Positions 1 to 10,716 of a DNA stretch of 49,670 nucleotides are shown in pieces; positions within the stretch are counted from its first letter, which is position 1; each line of letters begins with the position of its first letter. Both the position numbers and the translations under genes were made by a program. The DNA is from Streptomyces thermodiastaticus. GTDB taxonomy: Bacteria; Actinomycetota; Actinomycetes; Streptomycetales; Streptomycetaceae. The notes under the pieces are model-generated. The model had not been told where the DNA came from. It saw only the letters and a list, made by a program, of their open reading frames with translations, and searched no databases. Location of the stretch: positions 80,019-129,688 of the forward strand of contig NZ_BNBV01000019.1 of NCBI RefSeq assembly GCF_014656135.1, read 5' to 3'.

Positions 1-41
1 GTGACGGCCACGGCGGCCACGGCGGCCACGGCGGCTACTGA
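1..41 (+). CDS. 3' end of an upstream gene with a Gly-Gly-His tail (partial)
   Basis: The first bases read in one frame as an Asp-Gly then three His-Gly-Gly units and a final Tyr before TGA at 39-41. The 9-base unit CCACGGCGG is repeated. A strong hairpin follows at 83-117, which supports a real gene end. Such Gly/His tails occur on small exported or metal-binding proteins, but nothing else of this protein is visible, so its function is unknown. Confidence 0.5.
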   Translation, partial: DGHGGHGGHGGY

Positions 42-82
42 TCCGGCCCGTCCGGTGCCCTGACATCATCCTGACAACCAGC

Positions 83-117
83 ACGGTGTGCGGTCCGGTC
101 CTCGGACCGCACACCGT
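83..117 (+). terminator. Hairpin terminator of the upstream gene
   Basis: A perfect 15-bp stem, ACGGTGTGCGGTCCG with its complement, encloses a 5-base loop about 40 bases after the stop at 41. There is no U-tract, as is usual in Streptomyces. Confidence 0.7.
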
Positions 118-240
118 CGTCCGTGCGCGCGGACGGCCACCCGGTTTCCGCACCGCCGCGGGCGCGGAGCGGCTTTTCAGCCGCGTCGGACGGGGCACGC
201 GGTTGCTGGTACGACCGCAGAGCACGAAATGGGTGCCGTG

Positions 241-654
241 ATGACCGAGTACGAACGTTCCCGCACGATGCCCGCACAGCCCGAGCAGGTTTTCGATCAG
301 GCGGCCAATGTGTCCCAGCTCGACGCGTGGCTGCCGCACGAGTTGCATGTGCGCGCCGCGGATCCGCCCGCCGTGACCGTGCACGAGGACCGCACCGACC
401 AGGACACGGCCGCGCTGCTGCGCGCCGAACGCGACCAGATGCGGATCGAGTGGGGCACCCGTGAGCAGGGCAGCTACGCGGGCTGGCTGCAGATCGCCGG
501 TATCGGTGGGGGCGCGAGCGAGGTGACCGTGCACCTCTCCTTCTTCGAGGACAGCCACGACCCGGGAGAGCGGGCCGCCCTGGCCGCTCTCGACGAGAGC
601 CTGCACCGGCTGGAGGAGCAGGTGCGGATGCGCGTCGACAACGCAGCCGGCTGA
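241..654 (+). CDS. SRPBCC-fold (polyketide cyclase/START-like) protein
   Basis: A 137-residue protein starting MTEYERSRTMPAQPEQVF. The N-terminus matches the SRPBCC pattern in which the first strand is followed by an xxPAxxVFxxxxN helix (PAQPEQVFDQAANVSQL) and then an antiparallel sheet with a C-terminal helix (about residues 108-130). The family binds hydrophobic ligands or acts as an aromatase/cyclase, but small stand-alone members like this usually have no assigned ligand. ATG codons at 229 and 241 are both in frame; 241 fits the usual SRPBCC start. It converges on the SRAP gene with only 4 bases between the stops. Confidence 0.75.
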   Translation: MTEYERSRTMPAQPEQVFDQAANVSQLDAWLPHELHVRAADPPAVTVHEDRTDQDTAALLRAERDQMRIEWGTREQGSYAGWLQIAGIGGGASEVTVHLSFFEDSHDPGERAALAALDESLHRLEEQVRMRVDNAAG

Positions 655-658
655 TCCG

Positions 659-1402
659 TCACGACGCGGCCTCGGCCACCAGCTCGGGACCGTCCGCGCG
701 GACGTCGTTGACGGCCGTGGAGACGGGCCGGGCGTCCAGGTGGCCGCCCGCCGGGGTGCGCAGCAGCGCCCGCAGCTCGCCGGTGTCCTGGCGTCGCGGG
801 TCGAGCCAGGCGTCGTAGTGCCCGGCGTCCAGGGCGAGCGGCATGCGGGGGTGGACGCGGCCGGCCGCGTCGGTGGCGTCGGTGGTGATGATGGTGCAGG
901 TCGTCAGCCAGGCCGCGGGATCGTCGTCCCGCGGCACGTGCGGATCGCGCCAGTGGGCGTACAGGCCGGCGAGGGCCATGATGCCGCCGTCCGCGGGGTG
1001 GATGAACCAGGGCTGCTTGCGTGCCCGGCCGGTGTGCCCGTCCTCGACGCGCTGCCATTCGTAGAAGCCGTCCGCGGGAAGCAGGCAGCGGTGCCGGGCG
1101 AAGGCGCGGCGGAAGGCGGGCTTGACGTGGACGGTCTCCACGCGCGCGTTGATCAGCCGGGCGCCGGTGCGGGGGTCCTTCGCCCAGGAGGGCACCAGTC
1201 CCCAGCGCAGCGGCCGCAGCTCACGGCGGGGTGTCGCGGCGCCGGTGTCCTCGCGGGGCACGCGTTCCAGGACGGCCCACACCTGGTCGGTGGGCGCGAT
1301 GTTCCAGCTGGGCTCCAGGGCCTCCTCCGGGCGCCAGGCCGTCACCCGGAAGTGGCGGACCAGGTCCTCGGGGGCGCGGGTGGACACATAGCGGCCGCAC
1401 AT
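659..1402 (-). CDS. SOS response-associated peptidase (SRAP, YedK/HMCES type)
   Basis: A 247-residue protein beginning MCGRY. In this family the initiator Met is removed so that Cys2 becomes N-terminal and forms a thiazolidine crosslink with abasic sites in single-stranded DNA, shielding them during replication. All expected motifs are present in order: CGRY at 2-5, WGLVPSWAKD, NARVET, RRCLLPADGFYEW (active-site Glu), ALAGLYAHW, and VHPRMP with the conserved His. The upstream in-frame ATG would bury Cys2, so the start at 1402 is preferred. SRAP genes are sometimes SOS-regulated; I see no LexA box here. The product is cytoplasmic and acts on DNA. Confidence 0.93.
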   Translation of the reverse strand: MCGRYVSTRAPEDLVRHFRVTAWRPEEALEPSWNIAPTDQVWAVLERVPREDTGAATPRRELRPLRWGLVPSWAKDPRTGARLINARVETVHVKPAFRRAFARHRCLLPADGFYEWQRVEDGHTGRARKQPWFIHPADGGIMALAGLYAHWRDPHVPRDDDPAAWLTTCTIITTDATDAAGRVHPRMPLALDAGHYDAWLDPRRQDTGELRALLRTPAGGHLDARPVSTAVNDVRADGPELVAEAAS

Positions 1403-1481
1403 GAGTTCAGGGTGCCACGCCCGGCCGGTGTCCGCGGCCGGGCGCGGCACCGCGCGGCCGCCCGAGGCGGCCGGCCACGGG

Positions 1482-2294
1482 TCATGCGGTCTTGCGGCCC
1501 ACTCCGGCGTACACCCAGTACCGGCGGGGGTCGCCGGGTATCCGCTCCTGCGGGTCCGGGCGCCACAGCGGCAGGTGCACCAGGCCGGGTTCGACCAGCT
1601 CGAAGCCGTCGAAGAGGGCCGTGATCTCGGCGTGGGAGCGGGCGGTGACGGGAGAGGTGGCCCGGTCGCGGTACAGCTGTCCCACGGCGGCGGCCGTGTC
1701 GGGGCGGTCGTCGTCGGTGGCGTGGGTCAGCGCCAGCCAGCTGCCCGGGGCCACCGCGTCCCGGAAGGCGGCCACGATGCCGGCCGGGTCCTCCTCGGCG
1801 GTGATGAAGTGCAGGATGGTGATCATCAGGACGGCGACGGGCTGCTCGAAGTCGATCAGGTCGCGTACCTGGGGCGCGGAGAGGATGTCGGCGGGGCGGC
1901 GGATGTCGGCGGCGACGATCGTGGCGTCCGGGTTGCCGTCGAGCAGCGCCTCGCTGTGGGCGACCGCCACGGGATCGTTGTCGACGTAGACCACCCGTGA
2001 GCCGGGAGCGGCGGACTGGGCGACCTCGTGGACGTTCCCCTGCGTGGGGATGCCGGAGCCCAGGTCGATGAACTGACGTACGCCGGCGTCCACCAGAAAA
2101 CGCACCGCGCGCTGCAGGAAGGCGCGGTTGGCGCGGGCGAGGGTGCGCACCTGAGGGTCGATCGCGGTGAACGCGGCCACCGCCTCGCGGTCTATGGCAA
2201 AGTTGTGCTCTCCGCCCAGCATGGCGTCGTACATCCGCGCCACACTGGCCTTGCCCGGATCCACGCCCCGCGGCAGCCCGCCGTCGTCCGTCAT
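1482..2294 (-). CDS. SAM-dependent methyltransferase, DUF574 family
   Basis: A 270-residue protein of the S-adenosyl methyltransferase family that is expanded in Streptomyces. The family signature is clear: RMYDAMLGGEHNFAIDREA near the N-terminus, the SAM-binding stretch IDLGSGIPTQGNVHEVAQ, then VVYVDNDPVAVAHSEALL, and a C-terminal WRPDPQERIPGDPRRYWVYAGVGRK. The start at 2294 follows AGGGAG with good spacing. The substrate is unknown for the family. It diverges from the GAF-PP2C gene; an AT-rich patch at 2331-2341 offers TATGAT on this strand and TATAGT on the other as -10 candidates. A paralogue lies at 25571-26389. Confidence 0.9.
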   Translation of the reverse strand: MTDDGGLPRGVDPGKASVARMYDAMLGGEHNFAIDREAVAAFTAIDPQVRTLARANRAFLQRAVRFLVDAGVRQFIDLGSGIPTQGNVHEVAQSAAPGSRVVYVDNDPVAVAHSEALLDGNPDATIVAADIRRPADILSAPQVRDLIDFEQPVAVLMITILHFITAEEDPAGIVAAFRDAVAPGSWLALTHATDDDRPDTAAAVGQLYRDRATSPVTARSHAEITALFDGFELVEPGLVHLPLWRPDPQERIPGDPRRYWVYAGVGRKTA

Positions 2295-2358
2295 GGTCAA
2301 CTCCCTTGCAACTCCGCACTGCTGACTGGGAATCATATAGTTGCCTGCGGCATACTCC

Positions 2359-3846
2359 ATGTCCGTGCCGCCCCGCCGAGGCCCTCCCCGCACACCGCCA
2401 CCCGCAACACTCCGACGAGGACCTCCTGGCCCGTCACGCCACGACCGGCCCACCCGGAAGGCAATCATCCTGCGGTACACAGAACACAGCGAGTCCCCTG
2501 ATCACGACGACGCCCTTCCGGCGTCGCCGGGCAGTTTCCGCGGGCGCTTCTCCCCCGCGGCGGACGCCATCGGCTCCGAGCTCGACCTGCAGCTGACGGG
2601 CCGCCATGTGGTGCACGCCCTGGCGCCGGACTTCTGCGACGCGGCCTCCGTGTATCTGCTGCAGCGCTGGCTTCTCCAGGAGCACGGCGGCCAGTTGCCC
2701 GACCCGCCCCAGATCGAGGCGCGCCGTCTCGCCCTGCGCATAGGCGCACAGACCCCGGAGAACTGGCAGTCGCTGCTGCCGGCCGGCGAGGTGCTGGTCT
2801 TCCCCCGCGAGACGCCGTATGCGCGGGCCGTGGCCACGGGGCAGAGCCAGCTGCTCGACGGTGTGGACGGGCACACCGCGCAGCGGCTGCGGCGGACCGG
2901 GCGGGGCGACGCGTCCGTGGACGCCCTGGTGCGCAGCGCCTCCTTCCTGATCGTCCCGTTGCGGCTGCGCGGCACGGCGGTGGGGTTCATCGCCTGCACC
3001 CGGGGTTCCGGCCGCAAGCCGTTCACCCGCGGGGACGCCGTGGCGGTGGAGGTGCTCGGCGCCCGCGCCTGTGTGGCACTGGACAACGCGCGGCGTTACG
3101 AACGGGAACGGCGCACCGCGCTGGCCATCCGCCGCTCGCTGCTGCCCGACGCCGGCCAGTGCCACGAGGGCTGCCGGATCGCGCACGGCTACCGGCCCGC
3201 CGGACAGGACGTCATCGGCGGGGACTGGTTCGACGTGCTGCCGCGGCGCGGGCGCCGGGTCGGCATGGTCGTCGGCGACGCGATGGGGCACGGCCCGGGG
3301 TCCGCCGTCGCCATGATCCAGTTGCGTACGGCCGTGCGCACCCTGGCGGCGCTCGACCTCGACCCGGCCGACCTCATGCACCACCTGGACACGGTCGCCG
3401 GCGACACTCCCGGTGCCTCCTTCGCCACGTGCATGTACGCGGAGTGGGACGCGGACCTGTGCACCTGCACCTTCGTCGGGGCCGGGCATCCGCCGCCGCT
3501 GATCCGCGGGCCGGGCGGCCCGGCCCGGCGTGTCGTCCTGACCACCGCCGGCCTGCCGCTGGGACTGGGCGCGGGCCGCTACGAGCCGACCGTGCTGCAC
3601 GTGCCCGAGCCGAGTCTGCTGCTGCTCTACAGCGACGGGCTGGTCGAGTCCCGGACCCGGGACATCGACCAGGGCATCACCCGTCTGGCCCGTGCCCTCG
3701 ACGACGGCGCCGCACAGCTGTCCGACCCGGAGCACCCGGACGCCCTGCCGTCCCTGTGCCGGCACCTGCTGGAAGACGCCGCCGGACAGGACGCTGCCGA
3801 CGACCGGACCCTGCTGCTGGCCGAGCTGGCCCCTGGAAAGAGGTGA
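2359..3846 (+). CDS. GAF-PP2C (SpoIIE/RsbU-type) serine/threonine phosphatase
   Basis: About 495 residues. Roughly the first 45 are Pro/Arg-rich and disordered, followed by a GAF-like sensor region (about 60-230, containing LVFPRETPYARAVATGQ and FLIVPLRLRGTAVGF) and a C-terminal PP2C domain. Metal-binding aspartates are visible in IGGDWFDVL, VGDAMGHG and LYSDGLVES. Such soluble phosphatases typically dephosphorylate RsbV-like anti-anti-sigma factors, freeing SigB-type sigma factors. No RsbV/RsbW pair is adjacent, so the partner is unknown. The start is uncertain: in-frame ATGs at 2341 and 2359 both lack a strong ribosome-binding site, and the low-complexity start may be partly untranslated. 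Confidence 0.85.
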   Translation: MSVPPRRGPPRTPPPATLRRGPPGPSRHDRPTRKAIILRYTEHSESPDHDDALPASPGSFRGRFSPAADAIGSELDLQLTGRHVVHALAPDFCDAASVYLLQRWLLQEHGGQLPDPPQIEARRLALRIGAQTPENWQSLLPAGEVLVFPRETPYARAVATGQSQLLDGVDGHTAQRLRRTGRGDASVDALVRSASFLIVPLRLRGTAVGFIACTRGSGRKPFTRGDAVAVEVLGARACVALDNARRYERERRTALAIRRSLLPDAGQCHEGCRIAHGYRPAGQDVIGGDWFDVLPRRGRRVGMVVGDAMGHGPGSAVAMIQLRTAVRTLAALDLDPADLMHHLDTVAGDTPGASFATCMYAEWDADLCTCTFVGAGHPPPLIRGPGGPARRVVLTTAGLPLGLGAGRYEPTVLHVPEPSLLLLYSDGLVESRTRDIDQGITRLARALDDGAAQLSDPEHPDALPSLCRHLLEDAAGQDAADDRTLLLAELAPGKR

Positions 3847-4369
3847 GCGGCCGGCGCCCCGGAGCGGGGGCGTGTCCGTCACAGGATGCGCATTCCGCTC
3901 CATCCGCTCCGGCGGACCGGAGCCGGCCGCCCGGGGGCCAGGGCCGGAGGTGAGCCGCCCGGCCGCGCACACCCCCCGGACCGGTCCCACCCAGGGACGG
4001 CCCCCTGCGTGGGACCGGTGCGGTCACCCGATGCGGTGAGGTGGGTGTGTGCGAGGCGCACCGAGCCGGTGTGTGCGCCGCCGCTCCGGCACGGACACCA
4101 TGGCGCCCGCGGAAAGGCGGGCCGCTGCCCGCAGGCTGCGGCCGGGTACGGTGCCGGCGGTGCCTGTGCCGCGTGAAGACTCGGACGGCGAGGCGTCCCG
4201 TTCCGCCGGGGCCGAAGGTCGCGTCCGGATCCGGTCGGCCGTCCCAGCACCGCGCGCCGCCGGCCCGTCCGCGGGCCGCGTGTCCGGGGCGGCCGGGTGC
4301 GGCCCCGATTGCACCCGCCCGGGAACGGGAACCCGGGCAGCGCCGCACATCTCACACCTGGGAGAGACC
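3847..4369. other. Non-coding stretch between phosphatase and DoxX genes, with hairpins
   Basis: No convincing gene. Four stem-loops are visible: CGCCCC/GGGGCG just after the stop (3855-3872), a large one at 3980-4019 with an 11-bp perfect arm ACCGGTCCCAC, CGGGTGC/GCACCCG near 4295-4318, and GCCCGGG/CCCGGGC near 4316-4337. The first two look like terminators of the phosphatase gene; the last two lie in the leader of the DoxX gene. A GGGTAC at 4144-4149 lacks a matching -35. Confidence 0.5.
3980..4019 (+). terminator. Probable terminator hairpin after GAF-PP2C gene
   Basis: Arms ACCGGTCCCAC and GTGGGACCGGT pair perfectly (11 bp), then after one mismatch a further CAGGG/CCCTG pairs inside. Confidence 0.55.
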
Positions 4370-4903
4370 ATGAGTCTGCTGCGTCTGGCCGGCCGTCCGA
4401 TGCTCGCCTCCATGTTCGTCGCCGGCGGCCTGGGCGCCGTCCGCAGCCCCGCGGACCTCGCTCCGGCCGCCGAGCGCGTGGTGGGGCCCCTCAGGAAGCG
4501 GTTCCCGATGCTGCCGGAGCGCACCGAACAGGTCGTCCGGCTCAACGGCGGCGTGCAGGTCGTCGCGGGCCTGATGCTGGCCACGGGCCGGCTGCCCCGG
4601 CTGTCCGCGCTGGCCCTCGCCGCGACCCTCGCGCCGACCACGGTGGCCGGCCACCGTTTCTGGGAGGCCGAGGACCCCGGCGAGCGGATGCAGCAGCGCA
4701 TCCACTGTCTGAAGAACCTCTCCATGATGGGTGGATTGCTGATCGCGGCGGACGACACCGGCGGCGCCCCGTCGCTGATGTGGCGCGGCCGTCACCGCGC
4801 CCGGGACCTGCAGCGCGAGGCCGCCCGTCTCCGCCGCACCGTCCGCACCTCGGCGCGGCCCGCCGCCGCGGCCGCCGGCATCCGCGCCAAGCTGCCCTGC
4901 TGA
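4370..4903 (+). CDS. DoxX-family integral membrane protein
   Basis: A 177-residue protein starting MSLLRLAGRPMLASMFVAGG after GGGAGAG. The pattern is that of DoxX: an N-terminal helix ending in GG, a region with FPMLPERTEQVVRLNGGVQ, then hydrophobic helices VVAGLMLATGRLP and LSALALAATLAPTTVAGHRFW, and a helix around MMGGLLIAADD. About four membrane segments are expected, followed by a basic cytoplasmic tail (residues 135-177). Actinobacterial DoxX proteins have been linked to redox and sulfur homeostasis at the membrane, but no specific reaction can be read from this sequence. It is followed 17 bases later by a helical-bundle protein in the same direction, probably in one transcript. Confidence 0.85.
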   Translation: MSLLRLAGRPMLASMFVAGGLGAVRSPADLAPAAERVVGPLRKRFPMLPERTEQVVRLNGGVQVVAGLMLATGRLPRLSALALAATLAPTTVAGHRFWEAEDPGERMQQRIHCLKNLSMMGGLLIAADDTGGAPSLMWRGRHRARDLQREAARLRRTVRTSARPAAAAAGIRAKLPC

Positions 4904-4920
4904 CCGCCCCGGACGCACCC

Positions 4921-5475
4921 ATGGCACCGGACGCACCCATGAACGACCAGCGGCCATCCGGGATCTTCCGGCCGGGGTCCGCCGGGCAGAGCGGCGGTCA
5001 AGCCCTGCTCGGGATCTACCTCAACGACCATCTGGCGGCCGCGACGGTGACGGCCGGGCGTTCCCGGTACCTCGCCTCCTCCTGCCGCGACCCCGACCTC
5101 GCCGAGGCGGTCGCCGCCGTCGCCGCGCAGATCGCCGAGGACCGCAGGACACTGCTGGCGATCATGCGCCGGCTGAACGTGCCGGTACGGCGCTACAAGG
5201 TGTACGCCGGACGGCTCGGTGAGCGCGCCGGACGGCTGAAGGCCAACGGCTCCCTGCTGCGGCGTTCTCCGCTGAGCACCCTGCTGGAGCTGGAGCTGCT
5301 GCAGCTCGGCACCCTGAGCGCGATCAGCACCTGGGAGATGCTGCGCACCCTGGCCGACCGCGACCGGCGTCTGGATCCCCACCGGCTGGACGGACTGCTG
5401 GACCGCTCCCGGGAACGCCTGCGCACGCTCGACGACCTGCGCAGACGCCAGGCGGGCAGGACCTTCACCGGATGA
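4921..5475 (+). CDS. Conserved actinobacterial helical-bundle protein, ferritin-like fold possible
   Basis: A 184-residue protein (178 if the second ATG at 4939 is used). It begins with a low-complexity stretch, then LLGIYLNDHLAAATV and a series of amphipathic helices to the end. The pattern (YLNDHLA, then EDRRTLLAIMRRLNVPVRRYKVY, then LRRSPLSTLLELELLQLG) recalls a widespread actinobacterial protein of unknown role that resembles ferritin-like four-helix bundles, although a full set of metal ligands is not obvious. The start region carries two tandem copies of GGACGCACCCATG, giving two alternative initiators six codons apart. The gene probably forms an operon with the upstream DoxX gene. Confidence 0.75.
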   Translation: MAPDAPMNDQRPSGIFRPGSAGQSGGQALLGIYLNDHLAAATVTAGRSRYLASSCRDPDLAEAVAAVAAQIAEDRRTLLAIMRRLNVPVRRYKVYAGRLGERAGRLKANGSLLRRSPLSTLLELELLQLGTLSAISTWEMLRTLADRDRRLDPHRLDGLLDRSRERLRTLDDLRRRQAGRTFTG

Positions 5476-5772
5476 CGCCCGCGGCCTTCACCGGCCGGCG
5501 GGAGGTGCACAGGCCGGTGAGGACGCAGGCCGCTGCCCGGACCCCGGCCGCCGGAGTCCTGCGGGGCCAGGTGGGGAACGCACGTGCCTCGCCGGCTCAG
5601 CCCTCGTGCGAGGCCCCGTGGTGCGGGCCGTCGAAAGGGACACCGGGTAACCGGTGATCTACCGGGCCTCGTCGGGCCGTCTGCCGCCGGCGGGCGGCAG
5701 CTGGTTTGCGGATGACCGCACCGGACACCCGGGGCGTGACACGCAGGCCATGACGGTCGGGAGTGAGCGACA

Positions 5773-5946
5773 GTGGCTGGTGACCAGAAGGCCAGGGCCA
5801 AGAAGGAACAGATGAAGGGCAAGGCCGAGGAGACGGTCGGACGCGCGGTCGGCAACGAGCGCATGACCGCCGAGGGCCGCGCCCGGAAGGCCAAGGGCGA
5901 CGCACGCCAGGCGAAGGAGAAGACCAAGGACACGCTGAAGCCGTGA
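5773..5946 (+). CDS. CsbD-like general stress protein (small, GTG start)
   Basis: A 57-residue, Lys-rich protein too short for many gene finders. It starts with GTG at 5773 after GGGAG and reads AGDQKARAKKEQMKGKAEE then TVGRAVGNERMTAEGRA, ending KEKTKDTLKP. This is the CsbD pattern (KGKxKExxGxxxGNxxxxxEGxxxxxxGxxxxxxG). In Bacillus subtilis csbD belongs to the SigB general stress regulon; the biochemical role is unknown. A SigB-type promoter was looked for upstream: GGGTAA at 5645-5650 has no fitting -35. A strong bidirectional terminator follows at 6011-6046. Confidence 0.88.
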   Translation: MAGDQKARAKKEQMKGKAEETVGRAVGNERMTAEGRARKAKGDARQAKEKTKDTLKP

Positions 5947-6010
5947 ACCGGCCCGGCCCGCACGGTCCGCCCGTCACCGGGCGCCGAGGGCACGGCACAT
6001 CTGCGGCGGG

Positions 6011-6046
6011 GCGGCGGGGTCGCGCGAACAGGCGCGCCCCCGCCGC
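6011..6046. terminator. Bidirectional terminator between csbD-like and MFS genes
   Basis: A 15-bp stem with one mismatch (GCGGCGGGGTCGCGC against GCGCGCCCCCGCCGC) and a 6-base loop, located between two convergent genes. Confidence 0.75.
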
Positions 6047-6054
6047 GGGTGTGT

Positions 6055-7596
<1,542 letters not shown>

Positions 7597-7827
7597 CTGC
7601 GCTCCTCGGGTCGCCGTCGGGCACACCGGCCCGGCAAGGGCCGGCACGCCGTGGACCGTAGAGAGCGCGTTCCCCGGCAGCGCGCCGGAACACCCGCGTC
7701 CGGCCTCCGGCCGGCGTTCGGTGCTGCGCGGGATGTCCCCGTCCAGGGGCGGTCCCGGCCGGGTCCCGGCCCCGCCGGGCCGCCTGCGCCACGCCGCGCG
7801 CGGATGTCGTCCGGGGGAAATAATGGG

Positions 7828-7852
7828 GTGTGAGGCCTGGGGAAGGGGGTAC
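7828..7852 (+). promoter_or_regulatory. SigB/SigF-type promoter of the sigma factor gene
   Basis: GTGT at 7828-7831, 15 bases, then GGGTAC at 7847-7852. This fits the Streptomyces SigB-group pattern GNNT-N14-16-GGGTA(C/T). It lies 81 bases before the start codon of a sigma factor of the same family, which would allow autoregulation. The remainder of the 7597-7932 interval shows nothing else that I can assign. Confidence 0.6.
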
Positions 7853-7932
7853 ACGTTGCGGAGCCCGTTCCTGATCATGGAGCGGACACGCAGGGACCGA
7901 CGGACGCATCGGCTGACAGGGAGGGCCGCAGG

Positions 7933-8778
7933 ATGGCGGTGACCACGGTGGCAAAGGCGACGGGAGCCGGGACGGAGCTGCCGGCGGTGGCCGAACCCTC
8001 GCAGGTCGCACCCAGCGACGCTCGCGCGCTCTCACGGCTGTTCTTCGACCGGCTGGCCTCCTTGGAGGAGGGCACCCCCGGGTACCAGTACGCGCGCAAC
8101 ACGCTGATCGAGATGAACATGTCCCTGGTGCGGTACGCGGCCGGCCGTTTCCGCAGCAGGGGCCCGCAGGAGATGGAGGACATCGTCCAGGTCGGCATGA
8201 TCGGGCTGATCAAGGCGATCGACCGGTTCGAGCTGTCCCGCGAGGTGGAGTTCACGTCCTTCGCGGTGCCGTACATCGTGGGCGAGATCAAGCGCTTCTT
8301 CCGTGACACCTCCTGGGCGGTGCATGTGCCGCGCCGGCTCCAGGAGGCCCGGGTCGAGCTGGCCAAGGCGACCGAGGAACTCGGCAGCCGGCTGGGCCGC
8401 AAGCCCACCACCAAGGAGCTGGCGGAGCTGATGAACCTGCCCGAGCAGGAGGTCGTCGACGCGATGGTGGCCTGCAACGGCTACACCTCCGCCTCCCTGG
8501 ACGCGGCGGTCGGCGGCAGCGAGGACGGCGAGGGCGTCCTGGCCGACTTCATCGGCACCGAGGACACGGATCTGGAGCTGGTGGAGGACCTGCACAGCCT
8601 GGCCCCGCTGGTGGCGGAACTCGACGAGCGGGACCGGCAGATCATCCACATGCGGTTCGTGGAGGAACTGACCCAGGCGCAGATCGGCGACCGCCTGGGC
8701 ATCTCGCAGATGCATGTCTCCCGGCTGCTGGGCCGTCTGCTGGCCCGGCTGCGTGCGGAGCTGCTCACCACGCGCTGA
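7933..8778 (+). CDS. RNA polymerase sigma factor, SigB/SigF/SigG family
   Basis: A 281-residue group 3 sigma factor. Region 2 covers about residues 60-120 (NMSLVRYAAGRF, EDIVQVGMIGLIKAIDRFE, FTSFAVPYIVGEIKRFFRD), region 3 about 120-200 (HVPRRLQEARVEL, GRKPTTKELAELMNLPEQEV), and region 4 about 220-280 with RDRQIIHMRFVEELTQAQIG and the helix-turn-helix GISQMHVSRLLGRLLARLR. The ATG at 7933 follows GGGAGG. These factors are usually held by RsbW-type anti-sigma kinases and respond to osmotic, oxidative or developmental signals. No anti-sigma gene is adjacent. A second member lies at 41737-42528. A 21-bp terminator separates it from the convergent catalase. Confidence 0.93.
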   Translation: MAVTTVAKATGAGTELPAVAEPSQVAPSDARALSRLFFDRLASLEEGTPGYQYARNTLIEMNMSLVRYAAGRFRSRGPQEMEDIVQVGMIGLIKAIDRFELSREVEFTSFAVPYIVGEIKRFFRDTSWAVHVPRRLQEARVELAKATEELGSRLGRKPTTKELAELMNLPEQEVVDAMVACNGYTSASLDAAVGGSEDGEGVLADFIGTEDTDLELVEDLHSLAPLVAELDERDRQIIHMRFVEELTQAQIGDRLGISQMHVSRLLGRLLARLRAELLTTR

Positions 8779-8796
8779 CCGCACACCACGCGGACC

Positions 8797-8844
8797 ACGC
8801 GCCGGATGCCGGCCGGGTGCGTGCCCGGCCGGCATCCGGCGCGT
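8797..8844. terminator. Very strong bidirectional terminator
   Basis: A perfect 21-bp stem whose left arm is at 8797-8817 and right arm at 8824-8844, with loop TGCGTG. It sits between the convergent sigma and catalase genes, 18 bases from one stop and 22 from the other. Confidence 0.85.
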
Positions 8845-8866
8845 TCAGGGGGTGTGGGGGTGCGGG

Positions 8867-10525
<1,659 letters not shown>

Positions 10526-10548
10526 GCCCATGAACTCCTTCGGCTCGG

Positions 10549-10574
10549 TGGCTGTCCGTGCGACAGGACAGCCA
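10549..10574 (-). other. Leader hairpin in front of catalase
   Basis: Arms TGGCTGTCC and GGACAGCCA (9 bp, perfect) with an 8-base loop lie between the catalase start and the AT-rich stretch at 10590-10622 that probably holds the promoter. It could be an operator or an mRNA structure; no regulator is assigned. Confidence 0.4.
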
Positions 10575-10716
10575 GGTGCCCGACTTGCCATATCTACGTC
10601 GGTACGCACATATTTCCACCGTTCACCGAAGCCTCGGCCGGGGCTTAGGCCGAACGGTCCGGTCGTGCGCGGGGCCGGCGCCGGCCGGATCCCGGTGAGC
10701 CGCGGGCGACCGGGTG

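Noticed and set aside
4144..4149. GGGTAC as SigB-type -10 for the DoxX gene
   Set aside because: No GNNT element lies 14-16 bases upstream.
5645..5650. GGGTAA as SigB-type -10 for the CsbD-like gene
   Set aside because: No matching -35 at 14-16 bases, and it is part of a CACCGG/CCGGTG hairpin.
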